64,000 bases of DNA, from the NCBI RefSeq assembly GCF_000264945.2, contig NZ_CP013070.1, forward strand, positions 3,100,001 to 3,164,000, read 5' to 3'. Below the pieces are notes generated by a model that saw nothing but the letters and a program-made list of their open reading frames with translations, ran no database searches and was not told the origin of the DNA. Origin of the DNA: Sphingobium indicum B90A. GTDB lineage: Bacteria > Pseudomonadota > Alphaproteobacteria > Sphingomonadales > Sphingomonadaceae. The position numbers and the translations under genes are program-made. Below are positions 24,739 to 34,408 of the stretch, in pieces. The number at the start of each line of letters is the position of its first letter. Within the stretch, counting starts at the first letter, position 1.

Positions 24739-26055
24739 ATGGCAGAAATTGCCACACGATCAACAAAAATATCCAGCGCTTCTTTCCCGACCAGCGAGGA
24801 ACGTTCGAATGAACATGCGGATGGATGGCGCTCCAGCGCAATACTCGTTGCCCTATTCCTCGTCAGCCTGATCTCGCAGATCGATCGGATGCTGCCCTTC
24901 ATCATGGCGGAAGCGATCAAGATTGATCTTTCTCTCAGCGATACGCAGATCGGACTGCTCACAGGACTTGCTTTCGCGGTCTGCTATACGCTTCTTTCCC
25001 TGCCGCTTGCCCGCGTTTCAGACCGGGGGTCGCCCCGTTTCGTGCTTGTTTTCTGCGCGCTGGTCTGGAGCGCGATGACGGCGCTCGGAGGCCTTGCCGC
25101 GAGTTTCCTGGTCCTGGCGTTCACGCGCCTCGGCGTAGCCTTCGGGGAGGCCGGCGCGATCCCGGCCGGACATGCGATTATCGCCCGGAAAATCCGGCCG
25201 GAGCGAAGAGGCCTGGCGATCGGGCTGTTCGCTCTGGGCATCCCTCTTGGCACCATGGTGGGGTTTGCTGCCGGCGGCGCGCTCAGCGACACGGTCGGCT
25301 GGCGCACGGCGCTGGTCGGCGCGGGCGCCCTTGGCGGCGTGATCGCCCTCATCGCGTTCGTCGCCATCAGGCCCACGCCACCACTGCAGCGCTTGGCGGC
25401 CTCTGCAGAACCCTTCATGCGCACAAGCATGCGCCTGCTGTCGGCACCCGGCTTCCGCTGGCTGTTCATCGGCGCGATCGCCAGTGGCTTTGCCGCGGCG
25501 CCTTTTTATGCCTTCGCCGCACCCTTCCTCATCCGCACCCATGGCTTCACCGCCAGCGAAGCCGGCCTCGCCTTCGGGTTGCCGCAGGGCCTGCTGGGCA
25601 TCATAGGCACGCTGCTGGGCGGTCGCTGGTTTGACCGGGTGGTGCGCTCGGGCACCGGACGCGTGCTGGGTCCCCCTGCTATCCTGTTCATCATGGCCGC
25701 AGTGACGACGACGGCGGGCCTGTTCGCCCCCATCGGCTGGCTCTCGATCCTGCTGTTCCTGCCGAGCATGCTGTCCTTCGCGTTCCTGCTGCCATGGGGT
25801 TTCGGCGCCGCGCACCTCGTGGCCGGCCAGGGCCGTGAGGCCATGGCGTCGAGCCTGGTCCTGATCGGGTCGGGCCTGCTCGGCCCTGCGCTGGGTCCGC
25901 TCATCGTCGGCCTGATCAGCGATGCGGGAAGCGCGGCGCATATGACCAATAGCCTCGGACTCGGCCTGCTGACCGTGCCCGTCGCCAGCATCCTCAGCGG
26001 CATCGCAATTCTGATGGCAAACCACAGGATCGCTGCCTTGCTTCGGCAGCGCTGA
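24739..26055 (+). CDS. MFS transporter
   Basis: The 438-residue protein (ATG 24739, GAGGAG site) has twelve hydrophobic segments. It carries the MFS signature between helices 2 and 3, LPLARVSDRGSPR, and helix 4-5 motifs FGEAGAIPAGHAIIARKI and RGLAIGLFALGIPLG. It resembles the sugar-phosphate/anion:cation-symporter-like MFS group often seen in sphingomonad catabolic clusters. The substrate is unknown. Its divergence from an AraC regulator suggests ligand-induced uptake or export. Confidence 0.88.
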   Translation: MAEIATRSTKISSASFPTSEERSNEHADGWRSSAILVALFLVSLISQIDRMLPFIMAEAIKIDLSLSDTQIGLLTGLAFAVCYTLLSLPLARVSDRGSPRFVLVFCALVWSAMTALGGLAASFLVLAFTRLGVAFGEAGAIPAGHAIIARKIRPERRGLAIGLFALGIPLGTMVGFAAGGALSDTVGWRTALVGAGALGGVIALIAFVAIRPTPPLQRLAASAEPFMRTSMRLLSAPGFRWLFIGAIASGFAAAPFYAFAAPFLIRTHGFTASEAGLAFGLPQGLLGIIGTLLGGRWFDRVVRSGTGRVLGPPAILFIMAAVTTTAGLFAPIGWLSILLFLPSMLSFAFLLPWGFGAAHLVAGQGREAMASSLVLIGSGLLGPALGPLIVGLISDAGSAAHMTNSLGLGLLTVPVASILSGIAILMANHRIAALLRQR

Positions 26056-26088
26056 CCCCAAGGGGGTCGCACCCCACCGCCACCCCCA

Positions 26089-26132
26089 GCCACCGAAGGA
26101 CGATTTTCCGGCTACGGAGCGCCTTCGGTGGC
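26089..26132. terminator. Inverted repeat after the MFS gene
   Basis: GCCACCGAAGG (26089-26099) and CCTTCGGTGGC (26122-26132) form a perfect 11-bp stem around a 22-base loop, 34 bases after the MFS stop. It could act as a transcription end point or be a short repeat element. No T-run follows. The remaining gene-free bases from 26133 to 26376 show nothing recognisable. Confidence 0.5.
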
Positions 26133-26376
26133 CCCCTCCACGAAAAGGAATGGGGATGGCGCCGATCATGTCGAAGAGATCTCGCTCCAAGCTTCGGATC
26201 ACAGTTGTTCGGCAGCTTTTCGCCCATAGCGGACGAAGAGCCGTTGAAATTTGAGAGCGGGTTGCCGACCGTCCGCTTCTCTAATGCCTGCTACCATCGC
26301 GTGACAGATGACGCCGTACCAAGCCCCACATGCTAATCTGTGGGAACTCCCGGGGCTGGCGAGCACTTGATAAGAA

Positions 26377-27162
26377 ATGCCTGCTTTTGAGGAGAATGCC
26401 TTGAGTGGATCCGGCCGCTGGCCAAACCAGCTGATCATCGTCCGCCATGGGCAGAGCGCCGGGAACGTCGCGCGCGATGCTGCGCATGAGGCGGAGGAGG
26501 ATCGCATCCTTCTCTCCATCCGCGATGCCGACGTACCACTCAGCGATCTCGGGCGGGAGCAAGCGGCGGCGCTGGGACACTGGTTCGCAGAACAGCCGGA
26601 GGAAGACCGACCGGAGGTCATTCTGTCCTCGCCTTACCTCCGCGCCTGCCAGACTGCCGATATCTTCCGGAACGTTGGCGGCGCGCCCCGGGACGTGCCG
26701 ATCTGCTTCGATGAGCGCCTGCGGGAGAAAGAGTTTGGGATATTGGACGGACTGACCAACACGGGCATCCGCAATCTCCAGCCCGAACAGGCCGCGTTGC
26801 GGCAGTTGCTCGGCAAATTCTACCACCGCTCACCGGGCGGGGAGAGCTGGTGCGACGTGATCCTGCGGCTGCGGTCTGTAATGGACACCATCTCGCTCCA
26901 TTATGCAGGCAAACGGGTAATGATCTTCTCGCATCAGGTCGTGGTACTGTGCTTACGCTACATTATCGAAAATCTGGGCGAGCAGGAGATACTCGCCATT
27001 GATGCCGAGGGCGACGTAGCCAACTGCGCGATTACCGATTACCGTTTCGATGCGAAGGCAGGGAAGCTGGTGTTGCAAAGCTACAATGTCACAGCGCCGA
27101 TGGAGGAAGAAGCGACGCCCGTCACCAAGGCGCCGGATCGCATCGCGGGCGCGCGAGGGTGA
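26377..27162 (+). CDS. Histidine-phosphatase-family protein
   Basis: The 261-residue protein has the catalytic RHG in LIIVRHGQSAGNVARD, the second Arg in ILSSPYLRACQTADIF, Glu in DERLREKEFGILDG and the second His in VMIFSHQVVVLCL. That is the full phosphoglycerate-mutase-like (branch 1) phosphatase set. Length and the insertion HEAEEDRILLSIRDADVPLS are unusual but keep the fold. The substrate is not identifiable. Its stop overlaps the start of the NAD(P)HX dehydratase gene (GTGA), suggesting joint expression in metabolite repair. Confidence 0.87.
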   Translation: MPAFEENALSGSGRWPNQLIIVRHGQSAGNVARDAAHEAEEDRILLSIRDADVPLSDLGREQAAALGHWFAEQPEEDRPEVILSSPYLRACQTADIFRNVGGAPRDVPICFDERLREKEFGILDGLTNTGIRNLQPEQAALRQLLGKFYHRSPGGESWCDVILRLRSVMDTISLHYAGKRVMIFSHQVVVLCLRYIIENLGEQEILAIDAEGDVANCAITDYRFDAKAGKLVLQSYNVTAPMEEEATPVTKAPDRIAGARG

Positions 27163-28058
27163 TTGAAATCGACGAAGCGTGGCTCGCCACTCATCCTTTG
27201 CCGGGCTTCGATACCGTGTCCGACAAGGACAGCCGTGGCCGCGTGCTGGTGGTCGGCGGGGCGGAGTTTGTGCCCGGCGCGCTGCGTCTGACGGGCGAGG
27301 CAGCGCTGCGTACCGGCGCTGGCAAGCTGCAGATGGCGACGGTGCAGGCAGTGGCGACGGCGCTGGGCGTGCTAATCCCCGAAGCGGCTATGATTGCGTT
27401 GCCTTCCGACGAAAAAGGCGAGATCGCGGCGGAGGCGGCGGATGTGCTGCGCGAACGCCTTCTGCGCTGCGATGCCCTGATCCTCGGCCCTGGCATGAGC
27501 ATCGGGGAGCGGACAGACCAGTTGGTCGCGGACCTCCTCAGCGCGCCCGACGCTTCGCGCACTATTTTGCTGGACGCGGCGGCGCTGACATCGGCGCGAG
27601 ATCTGGAGGAACTGATCGCGGCGCATGATGGGCATGTCATCCTGACCCCACATCATGGCGAGATGGCCCATCTGTCCGGGCTGGAAGTAGAAGCGGTGAA
27701 GGCCGACCTGGAAGGCGTGGCGCGTGATGTCGCAAAGCGGTTTAACGCGGTCATCCTGTTGAAGGGACAGGAAAGCCTGTTGGCAGAGCCTTCAGGCGAA
27801 ATATTCGTGCATCGGGGCGGGACCGTGGGCCTGGCCACCGGGGGATCAGGCGATGTGCTGGCGGGCATCATCGGCGGGCTGGCGGCGCAGGGCGCGTCGC
27901 CACTCACGGCTGCCGGATGGGGAAGCTGGCTGCACGGCCGGGCGGGCGAGGTTCTGTCATGTCAGGTGGCTATGGCGGGTTTTCTAGCGCGAGAACTGTC
28001 GCCGTTAATTCCGCGCCTGATCGAAGATGCTACGCTGAACAGAACCAAATTTCGTTGA
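27159..28058 (+). CDS. nnrD: ADP-dependent NAD(P)H-hydrate dehydratase
   Basis: The 299-residue protein is the YjeF C-terminal (carbohydrate-kinase-like) domain: GRVLVVGGAEFVPGALRLTGE, ALILGPGMSIGERTD, ILTPHHGEMAHLSGL, and the nucleotide motif GLATGGSGDVLAGIIGGL. It repairs hydrated NADH/NADPH, using ADP or ATP. The epimerase half (YjeF N-terminal domain) found fused in many bacteria is absent. The start is GTG 27159, overlapping the phosphatase gene. Confidence 0.9.
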   Translation: MIEIDEAWLATHPLPGFDTVSDKDSRGRVLVVGGAEFVPGALRLTGEAALRTGAGKLQMATVQAVATALGVLIPEAAMIALPSDEKGEIAAEAADVLRERLLRCDALILGPGMSIGERTDQLVADLLSAPDASRTILLDAAALTSARDLEELIAAHDGHVILTPHHGEMAHLSGLEVEAVKADLEGVARDVAKRFNAVILLKGQESLLAEPSGEIFVHRGGTVGLATGGSGDVLAGIIGGLAAQGASPLTAAGWGSWLHGRAGEVLSCQVAMAGFLARELSPLIPRLIEDATLNRTKFR

Positions 28059-28325
28059 ATCGACCCTTCTTTGCCGTTCAACCGCAAGTTTTGTTTCCTC
28101 AGCTGCGGACCGACCGCTTTTCGCTACTCAAGCTCAGACTTGGCTGTGCGAGGCGAAATGCAGGGAATTCCCCGGGCAGCATACCACAGCGGAAGTGCCG
28201 CGACGTCGGGAGTTCCCAACGATGTCGACGATGAGGTTGATGTGCGTAGCGCCTGACGCTCAGCTCCTTATTCCAACCCTATTCAACCCGCAATGTAAGG
28301 GCATATGACCTCTTTACCTATTAGA
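28059..28325. other. Gene-free stretch between nnrD and the TonB receptor
   Basis: No gene is supported here. Nothing recognisable precedes the hairpin at 28326-28354 that closes the opposite-strand receptor gene. The nnrD transcript has no obvious terminator of its own other than that same hairpin read from the plus side. Confidence 0.4.
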
Positions 28326-28354
28326 AAAGGGGACCGCGCTGCACGGTCCCCTTT
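28326..28354 (-). terminator. Strong Rho-independent terminator of the phytate-locus TonB receptor
   Basis: AAAGGGGACCG (28326-28336) pairs with CGGTCCCCTTT (28344-28354) across a 7-base loop, 23 bases beyond the receptor stop. On the minus strand the stem is followed by TTTTCT, giving the expected U-tract. The plus side also carries pyrimidine-rich CCCTTT, so it may work in both directions for the converging transcripts. Confidence 0.8.
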
Positions 28355-28377
28355 CCCTTTGCCGCCCGATTGCGGGA

Positions 28378-31134
28378 TCAGAAGTTGAAGCGGATACCGC
28401 CTGTATAACGGCGGCCGAAGCGCTCCCATTCGATCGTCTGGCTGGTGATGCTGCTGGTTGGCGTGCCGGATGCCGTCAACAGGCTTGCCGGATCAGAGAA
28501 GCGGCGACCCGGATGGTTGAGCAGGTTCGAGGCGTCGAAATAAATCTCGAAATTCTTCGTGAGCGCATAGCGCGCGGAGAAATCCAGTTCGTCGTCAGAG
28601 TCCCAATAGGTGTCACCCGCGTCAGCCAACGTGCCAACCGTATCGAGCCACTTGCTGCGATTCTGATATTGCAGGCGTAGCGACAGGCCATATTTCTCGT
28701 AATAGCCGCCGATATTGTAAACAAAGTCAGACGTACCCGGCAGGCGGATCGAACGGCCCGGAAGCGAAACCTTGCTGTTGTTGAGGGTCAGGTTGGCTGA
28801 TACGCCGAAGCCGCCCATGAAGTTGGGTAGACCGAGGCTTTCCGTCCATGGCTCCAGCTGTAGCTGGGCAGCGGCTTCCAGCCCATAGATGCGGCCCGAA
28901 CCGCCATTGACCAAACCGCTGAAGGTGTAACCCGAGCGGTCGATGCCGCTGCTGTTGAGCGCGCTCGAACCGAAGGTGCGCGAGGAGGTGTAGAGAAAAT
29001 CCTCAACTTTCTTATAGAAGGTGCCGATCATCAAATAGCCCTGCGGACGCAGATACCATTCGAAATAGGCGTCCACGCCATAAGCGCGCTCAGGCTTGAT
29101 TGTCGGATTGCCGCCAGAGATGGTTTCATTTGAGTCGTTGACAACGACATTGGGCCGTAACTGGTCATAATCGGCACGCGCCGCGCCGCTATTGAAGGAC
29201 AAACGCAGCTTCTTGGTGTCGTCGACATTATAGTTGATGTGCAGACTGGGGAAGGCCAGCGTCTGCGTGGCCTCGGCCGTGATCGGACCGGTGACGGTGC
29301 CGATCGTGCCGACTGCGGTGCCGCGATTCTTGATATGCTCCACGCGCACGCCGCCGACCACCGAACCCCAGTCATAACGCATCGTACCCATCAGAAAAGC
29401 GGCAAGCACTTCCTCGCGCACGTTATAATTGTTGCTGAGGTTGGGCGCGAAGGCGAAGGCAGCCTGTGCAGCCTTGGACGCCGCGCGCATCCTGTCGGTG
29501 TCGAAATAGTGGAAGGTGTAGCCCATCGGGATTTCACCGAGGAACTTCTGATCGGTCGAGAACTGGTTATAGTCCGTGGGCATGATCGTCGCGGCCTGGG
29601 CAGCGCTCAACGTAATCTGCTGTTCGTCAGCCACCTTGGTGCGGCGATCATATTGGACGCCAGCCTTCAGGGTGGCATTGTCCAGCTCCCGCGCCAGCAC
29701 TAGGCGAGCGGTATAGGCATTGGTCGTGTCGACCGCATCGAGCACGGTAAAGCCGGACAGCGGCTTGGCAAAGCTGTCCACATCCGTGACCTGCGCACCG
29801 GCCATGTAGCGGGTCGGGTTGGCAAGCTGCAGCGTACGGTAAAGCGTCAGGCGCGACAGGTTCGGGTTGGAGAAGTCATAGGAAACGGTTGGCCGCAGGT
29901 TGCGCGTCGACGGGCTGTCCCAGGTCGCCTCACCCACAACTGAGCGATCATCCTTCGACTGGGTATAGTTAGCCAGCCAACTCAGCTTCCAGCCGTGGGC
30001 AAATTCATGATCGCCTGCCAGCGTGTTGGTGAAGACCGACTGGCGGAACGCGCGCAGCGTGGAGCGCTGGCGGATGTCAATGCCGTAAACCGTGCCCTGC
30101 TGCGGCGTGTTACCAATGCAGACATCAGCGTAGCCCGATGTCGGGGGCGCGCTGTTGGGCGTCACGGTGCAGGCTGCCAAGCTGTTCGACAGATCGGCTT
30201 CGCGGTCGTCCAGGTCGAAGCGGTAATTGTCACGCGCCTCGTCGTCGGTGAAAATGGTGTAGATGGACCGCAGCGAGATGCTGTTCCTGTCATCCGGCTT
30301 ATAGTCCAGTCGGCCTGACACCGACCAGTTCTTGCGCGTCAGGCGATACAGCTTGTTTTCCGCCTCATGCGCCCAGAAACGGGTGCCGTTGCCGGGACGG
30401 GCGTCGCGGGTCACGCGTTCATAATCCGTCTCGAAATTGTCGGTGATCATGTTGCGCTCATAATAGCTGCCCGACAGCAGCACCCCGAGTTCGCCTTCTC
30501 CCACCTTAAACCGGTTGGAGACGACCAGCGCCCCTTCATATTCCTTCTTGTCGCCCAGTTCGGCCAAGCCCATGCCAGCCTTGCCGGCGATGTGGACGCC
30601 GTCAAAGTCGAAGGCCGAACGGGTGATGATGTTCACATTGCCGGCCACCGTTTCCCCGGGCATGTCGGGCGTCACCGCCTTTGACACGATGATCTTGCCG
30701 GCGATGGCGGAAGGGATGGAATCGAAACGGGCGTCGCGCCCTTCCGGGCTGACCACATTGATGCCGTCGAAGGACAGGGTGGTCCAGGTCTTGGGCGCGC
30801 CGCGCAGATTGATGTAGCGGGCCTGGCCTTGGTCACGCTCGACGCTGACGCCGGGCAGACGGCTGGTGGCCTGGGCGATATTCTGGTCGGGCAGGCGACC
30901 TACGGAGTCCGATGCCGCCACAGTGACGAGCGAATCCGACTGTTTCTGAACTTCCAACGCCGACGCCTCCGATTCCGCGATCGGCCGGGTACCGGTGACG
31001 ATGATTGCGCCAGCGTCCTCCTCGGCGGTGGCTGCCTGCACTTGGGCAGTGCCGATGGCAATGGACGCCGCGCTCACGGCAAGCAGGCACAACAGCAGGC
31101 GGCGGCCGCCGCGCCGCGTCGAATGGATGTTCAT
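28378..31134 (-). CDS. TonB-dependent receptor (phytate-locus)
   Basis: This 918-residue outer-membrane receptor (ATG 31134, behind CAGGGGAC; the frame stays open to 31152) has a signal peptide ending near AQVQA and the TonB-box region AIIVTGTRP. The plug domain has ARYINLRGAPKTWTTLSFDG and IAGKIIVSKAVTPDMPGETV, of the type seen in large FecA/OAR-like receptors. A long beta-barrel ends in the terminal aromatic Phe (GGIRFNF). It faces away from a beta-propeller phytase gene, a pairing known from sphingomonads and Caulobacter relatives. A role in importing phytate or its products is therefore inferred from context. Confidence 0.9.
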   Translation of the reverse strand: MNIHSTRRGGRRLLLCLLAVSAASIAIGTAQVQAATAEEDAGAIIVTGTRPIAESEASALEVQKQSDSLVTVAASDSVGRLPDQNIAQATSRLPGVSVERDQGQARYINLRGAPKTWTTLSFDGINVVSPEGRDARFDSIPSAIAGKIIVSKAVTPDMPGETVAGNVNIITRSAFDFDGVHIAGKAGMGLAELGDKKEYEGALVVSNRFKVGEGELGVLLSGSYYERNMITDNFETDYERVTRDARPGNGTRFWAHEAENKLYRLTRKNWSVSGRLDYKPDDRNSISLRSIYTIFTDDEARDNYRFDLDDREADLSNSLAACTVTPNSAPPTSGYADVCIGNTPQQGTVYGIDIRQRSTLRAFRQSVFTNTLAGDHEFAHGWKLSWLANYTQSKDDRSVVGEATWDSPSTRNLRPTVSYDFSNPNLSRLTLYRTLQLANPTRYMAGAQVTDVDSFAKPLSGFTVLDAVDTTNAYTARLVLARELDNATLKAGVQYDRRTKVADEQQITLSAAQAATIMPTDYNQFSTDQKFLGEIPMGYTFHYFDTDRMRAASKAAQAAFAFAPNLSNNYNVREEVLAAFLMGTMRYDWGSVVGGVRVEHIKNRGTAVGTIGTVTGPITAEATQTLAFPSLHINYNVDDTKKLRLSFNSGAARADYDQLRPNVVVNDSNETISGGNPTIKPERAYGVDAYFEWYLRPQGYLMIGTFYKKVEDFLYTSSRTFGSSALNSSGIDRSGYTFSGLVNGGSGRIYGLEAAAQLQLEPWTESLGLPNFMGGFGVSANLTLNNSKVSLPGRSIRLPGTSDFVYNIGGYYEKYGLSLRLQYQNRSKWLDTVGTLADAGDTYWDSDDELDFSARYALTKNFEIYFDASNLLNHPGRRFSDPASLLTASGTPTSSITSQTIEWERFGRRYTGGIRFNF

Positions 31135-31273
31135 GATGGTCCCCTGTTTCACCGCATCTTCGCGATTTGCGAGGGGCCGGTTAGAGGGCGGAGCTTACAA
31201 GCTCGTGACGGAGTGATTTCAATTTAATGTCATCCTGCCAACAGCCTTTGACAGACCAGTCATCTTTGCCCGC

Positions 31274-31289
31274 GTCATCAAAATGTCAC
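31274..31289 (+). promoter_or_regulatory. PhoB-box-like direct repeat between receptor and phytase
   Basis: GTCAT (31274-31278) and GTCAC (31285-31289) are spaced exactly 11 bases apart around an A-rich spacer, matching the form of PhoB half-sites (consensus CTGTCAT-N4-CTGTCAT). It lies 48-63 bases before the phytase start and within the 202-base divergent region, where it could serve both genes. Only the core GTCA of each half-site is conserved, so this is a candidate. Confidence 0.5.
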
Positions 31290-31336
31290 GCCCAGTCGTC
31301 AGCAGAACCGTTCTTTGAGGCAAGGGGGCTCCGTGA

Positions 31337-32440
31337 ATGAAGATCTCAAACATGACGAATGCAGGGCTTTTCCGGCGCCTTCCGGTCGTGGTCATGGTCA
31401 TGACGCTGGCGAGCTGCGCCGCCGCTGGGAAAAGGGCAGCCCCAATTGGCGTGCGCATCGCCAACGCGACCCACGCCGTCGACGTGACCGCGCGAGGGGA
31501 AACCGCGCCAGTCGGCACACCCAATGCCGATGCGGCGGACGATCCGGCGATCTGGCGCAACGCGGCCGACCCCGCGCAAAGCCTGATCGTCGGCACCGAC
31601 AAGAAGGCGGGCCTCTATGTCTATGGCCTCGACGGCAAGACCCGCGACTTTCTTGACGCGGGGCGGGTCAACAATGTCGACCTGCGCGACGGGGTCACCA
31701 TCAATGGGCAAAGTGGAATCCTCGTGGTCGCCAGCGACCGCAACGATGCCGCCAATGCGAATATCGCCCTGTTCCGGCTCGACCCCGGCACCGCGAAACT
31801 TGCCGCCTTGGGCAAGGTGGATGGTGGCAGGGGCGAGGCTTATGGCATCTGCCTGTATCGCGAGGGCACCGCGACCTACGCCTTCATCGTGCTGAAGGAC
31901 GGCACGGTAAACCAGATCGCGCTCGATGCCTCAGGCGCCACGCCCACAGGCAGGATGGTACGAACCCTGAAGCTCGGCACCCAATCGGAAGGCTGCGCCG
32001 TCGATGACCGTACAGGGATCCTCTATGTCGCGGAGGAAGATGTCGGTCTCTGGCGGTTCGACGCCCGCGCGACGGGATCGACCGGAGCCACCAAGATCGC
32101 GGCGGCGGATGGCGGGAATCTGGTCATGGATGCGGAAGGCGTCGCCATCGCGCCTATCGGAACGCGGGACGGCTATGTCCTCGTCTCCAGTCAGGGCGAC
32201 AATGCCTATGTCGCCTACCGTCTGACCGACGACAGCTATGCGGGCCGCTTCCGTGTGATCAACGGGAAGATTGGCGGATCGGAGGAAACGGACGGCATCG
32301 ACCTGATGCTGGGCAATTTCGGACCAGACTATCCCGGCGGCCTGTTCGTCGCGCAGGACGGCCACAACGCTACGGCCGCGCAGAATTTCAAGCTGGTGGC
32401 GTGGGACGACATTGCGCGGGCGCTGGGCATCGCCCACTGA
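31337..32440 (+). CDS. Beta-propeller phytase (3-phytase), secreted lipoprotein
   Basis: The 367-residue protein starts with a hydrophobic signal peptide and a lipobox, VMTLASC, so it is probably a lipoprotein of the outer membrane or periplasm. The mature part follows the BPP order: DDPAIW near residue 70, LIVGTDKKAGLYVYGLDGK, VASDRNDA, YGICLYR, EGCAVDDRTGILYVAEEDVG, and late SSQGDNAYVAYRL and GFDxxD-like ETDGIDLM. The acidic residues in these motifs bind calcium ions that hold phytate. It releases phosphate from inositol hexakisphosphate. Confidence 0.93.
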   Translation: MKISNMTNAGLFRRLPVVVMVMTLASCAAAGKRAAPIGVRIANATHAVDVTARGETAPVGTPNADAADDPAIWRNAADPAQSLIVGTDKKAGLYVYGLDGKTRDFLDAGRVNNVDLRDGVTINGQSGILVVASDRNDAANANIALFRLDPGTAKLAALGKVDGGRGEAYGICLYREGTATYAFIVLKDGTVNQIALDASGATPTGRMVRTLKLGTQSEGCAVDDRTGILYVAEEDVGLWRFDARATGSTGATKIAAADGGNLVMDAEGVAIAPIGTRDGYVLVSSQGDNAYVAYRLTDDSYAGRFRVINGKIGGSEETDGIDLMLGNFGPDYPGGLFVAQDGHNATAAQNFKLVAWDDIARALGIAH

Positions 32441-32484
32441 CATAGGGACAACCGCGCGAAGGTTTGTCCGCGCGTCGGAAGGTC

Positions 32485-33132
32485 TCAAACCCGGATCAAT
32501 CCGCCCCTTATCGCATAGCCCCGATACAGGACATGGCTGTGCGGAAAACCACCCATGTCCGCCGCCAGTCCCTCAAAGGCCTGACGAAGTTCCGCTCGCG
32601 GCGCCACGTGGAACCGCGCCAGCCAGCCGAACAGCGCCTGCTTCCAGAATTTCGGCAACCTATCCTGCTGGCCGAAATCCACCACTTCCAGTTTCCCGCC
32701 ATCCGCCACGCACCGCGCCGCCTGTCGCAATGCGCCCTGCCAGTCTGGAATCATCGACAGCGCATAGCTGATGAACACCCGCTCGAACGCCTCCCGCCCG
32801 AACAGGGCCGCTGCATCGAACTCGCAGCCATCCCCCTGCGCCAGCACCACCCGATCCGCCATGCCTGCCTTCGTCACAGCCTTTCGCGCCGTCTCCAGCA
32901 TCGCGGCGCTGATATCGACGCCATAGAGCCGCGCTTCCGGCCAGGCCTTGCCCACCGCAATCAGGTTCCGCCCGGTCCCGCAGCCGATCTCCAGCACAGC
33001 CCCGCCAGGCGGCGGCGCAAGATCGGCGATCAACCCATCCCGTCCAAGCAGATAGAATTTCCGCGACAGGTCGTAGATATGCCGCTGACGCCGGTAGATG
33101 CTGTCCATCAAGCCGCCATGTCCGCCCTTCAT
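32485..33132 (-). CDS. btaB: BtaB-type methyltransferase for diacylglyceryl-trimethylhomoserine synthesis
   Basis: The 215-residue protein (ATG 33132) has the SAM motif VLEIGCGTGRNLIAVG, then LYGVDISAAMLETAR and the post-motif ALSMIPDWQGAL. The ending KLEVVDFGQQDRLPKFW matches BtaB, which adds three methyl groups to diacylglyceryl-homoserine. Its start overlaps the btaA stop by one base (TGATG), so both are made from one message. BtaAB replace phospholipids by phosphorus-free betaine lipids when phosphate is scarce, which fits the neighbouring phytase. Confidence 0.9.
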   Translation of the reverse strand: MKGGHGGLMDSIYRRQRHIYDLSRKFYLLGRDGLIADLAPPPGGAVLEIGCGTGRNLIAVGKAWPEARLYGVDISAAMLETARKAVTKAGMADRVVLAQGDGCEFDAAALFGREAFERVFISYALSMIPDWQGALRQAARCVADGGKLEVVDFGQQDRLPKFWKQALFGWLARFHVAPRAELRQAFEGLAADMGGFPHSHVLYRGYAIRGGLIRV

Positions 33133-34349
33133 CACGCGCGCCTCAGCACATAGAGGTGCACGCCGCCATAAATGGCCGACCGGTCTCGGGCCGTATAATC
33201 CCGCGACTCCTCCGCCCGATAATCCCACAGCGACAGCACCGCATCATCGACCCGGCCCGGCAAGATAGTCGGCTCCCCCGCCGTTCGGAACAGCACCCGC
33301 GCGCCGGGCTTCGCCGTCCGCGTGATCTGCGCCCAAAGCGCATTCAACTGCGCATCGTCCATCCAGTCCTGCGCATCCAGCAATATATAGCGATCCGCCG
33401 ACCCGGCCTCCTGAACCGCCAGGAAATCCGTGAAATTCACATGCCGCACGTCCACCCGCCCGGCCCGCTCCACCACGGCGGCATGGTTCGCGGCCTGCAA
33501 ATAGGGCGGCAACGGCCCCTCCCCCCCGGCATAGCCCCGCCCGAAGGCCTGCACCGCGAAATAATTGTCCTTCAGGTCGAAGTCGCAGGCCAGCTTCTCC
33601 AGCCGCGTTTTCAACACGCCGTCCATCCGCTCGTCTCCGGCCAGCGCCTCATATTGCGCCGGCGGAATCCCCAGGCCGAAAAGCGAAGCAGGCTGGCTCG
33701 TCAGCCACTTCATGAAGGCACTGTCGAATACCGGCGCCAGTTCCGTCTCGAAGATCGCCCGTTGTTCCTCCCGCGATCTTGCATCCAGCATCCGCCGCGG
33801 ATTGACGCCATGCAACCGCGCCAGCAGATGCGCAGCCCCGATGAAGCGACCCAACAGCCCGTGCTTATAGATTCCCCGCGCAAAGCCGCCGATCCGCCGC
33901 CGCCCGATGAAATCCCGCCTTTCCCAATAACGCCGCGTCGGATCGTCCAGCATCGGCGCCACGAAAGCGCGATATGCCGCCACATTCTCCTTGCAGTCGG
34001 CCCTGGCGAAGAACCGATGAAAAGCCTCATGATCCGGCAAGGCCCGCGCCGCTGCCAGCTTCAACCGGTTGAGCGCGATATGCGCGGTATTCAGGTCAAC
34101 CGCCGTGATCCTCGCCGGATCGGCCGTCAGATAGCTCAGCACGTTGCATCCGCCGGATGCGATAGTGACCACATGGCAATCCGGCGTGATCGCCAGTGCC
34201 TCCATATCAACCGCCGGATCTTCCCAGATCTGCGCATAGACCAGCCCTCGAAAGGCAAAGGTAAAGGCCCGCTCCAGCAGCCCCTGCCGCGAAAGATGCC
34301 GATGCCGGTGCACCGCGCGGGTAACTTTGCGATGTGCCACAGATGCCAT
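33132..34349 (-). CDS. btaA: BtaA: SAM:diacylglycerol 3-amino-3-carboxypropyltransferase (DUF3419)
   Basis: The 405-residue enzyme shows the DUF3419 hallmarks: GLVYAQIWEDPAVDMEAL, the SAM-binding VVTIASGGCNVLSYL, AVDLNTAHIALNRLKLAA and later LLDAQDWMDD. BtaA transfers the aminocarboxypropyl group of S-adenosylmethionine to diacylglycerol, the first step of DGTS lipid synthesis. It leads a two-gene operon with btaB. A set of 11-bp-spaced repeats about 60-90 bases upstream resembles a PhoB box. Confidence 0.93.
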   Translation of the reverse strand: MASVAHRKVTRAVHRHRHLSRQGLLERAFTFAFRGLVYAQIWEDPAVDMEALAITPDCHVVTIASGGCNVLSYLTADPARITAVDLNTAHIALNRLKLAAARALPDHEAFHRFFARADCKENVAAYRAFVAPMLDDPTRRYWERRDFIGRRRIGGFARGIYKHGLLGRFIGAAHLLARLHGVNPRRMLDARSREEQRAIFETELAPVFDSAFMKWLTSQPASLFGLGIPPAQYEALAGDERMDGVLKTRLEKLACDFDLKDNYFAVQAFGRGYAGGEGPLPPYLQAANHAAVVERAGRVDVRHVNFTDFLAVQEAGSADRYILLDAQDWMDDAQLNALWAQITRTAKPGARVLFRTAGEPTILPGRVDDAVLSLWDYRAEESRDYTARDRSAIYGGVHLYVLRRA

Positions 34350-34408
34350 AAAGCGCCTCCTCGCTGCCGGGTCGTCCGGTGCTGCTTAGGACAACCCAAA
34401 GTCGGCAG

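Noticed and set aside
28160..28175. Possible second copy of the tRNA-Phe 3' end (attachment site)
   Set aside because: Only a 9-base CCCCGGGCA match was seen, with no agreement in the T arm; a chance match.
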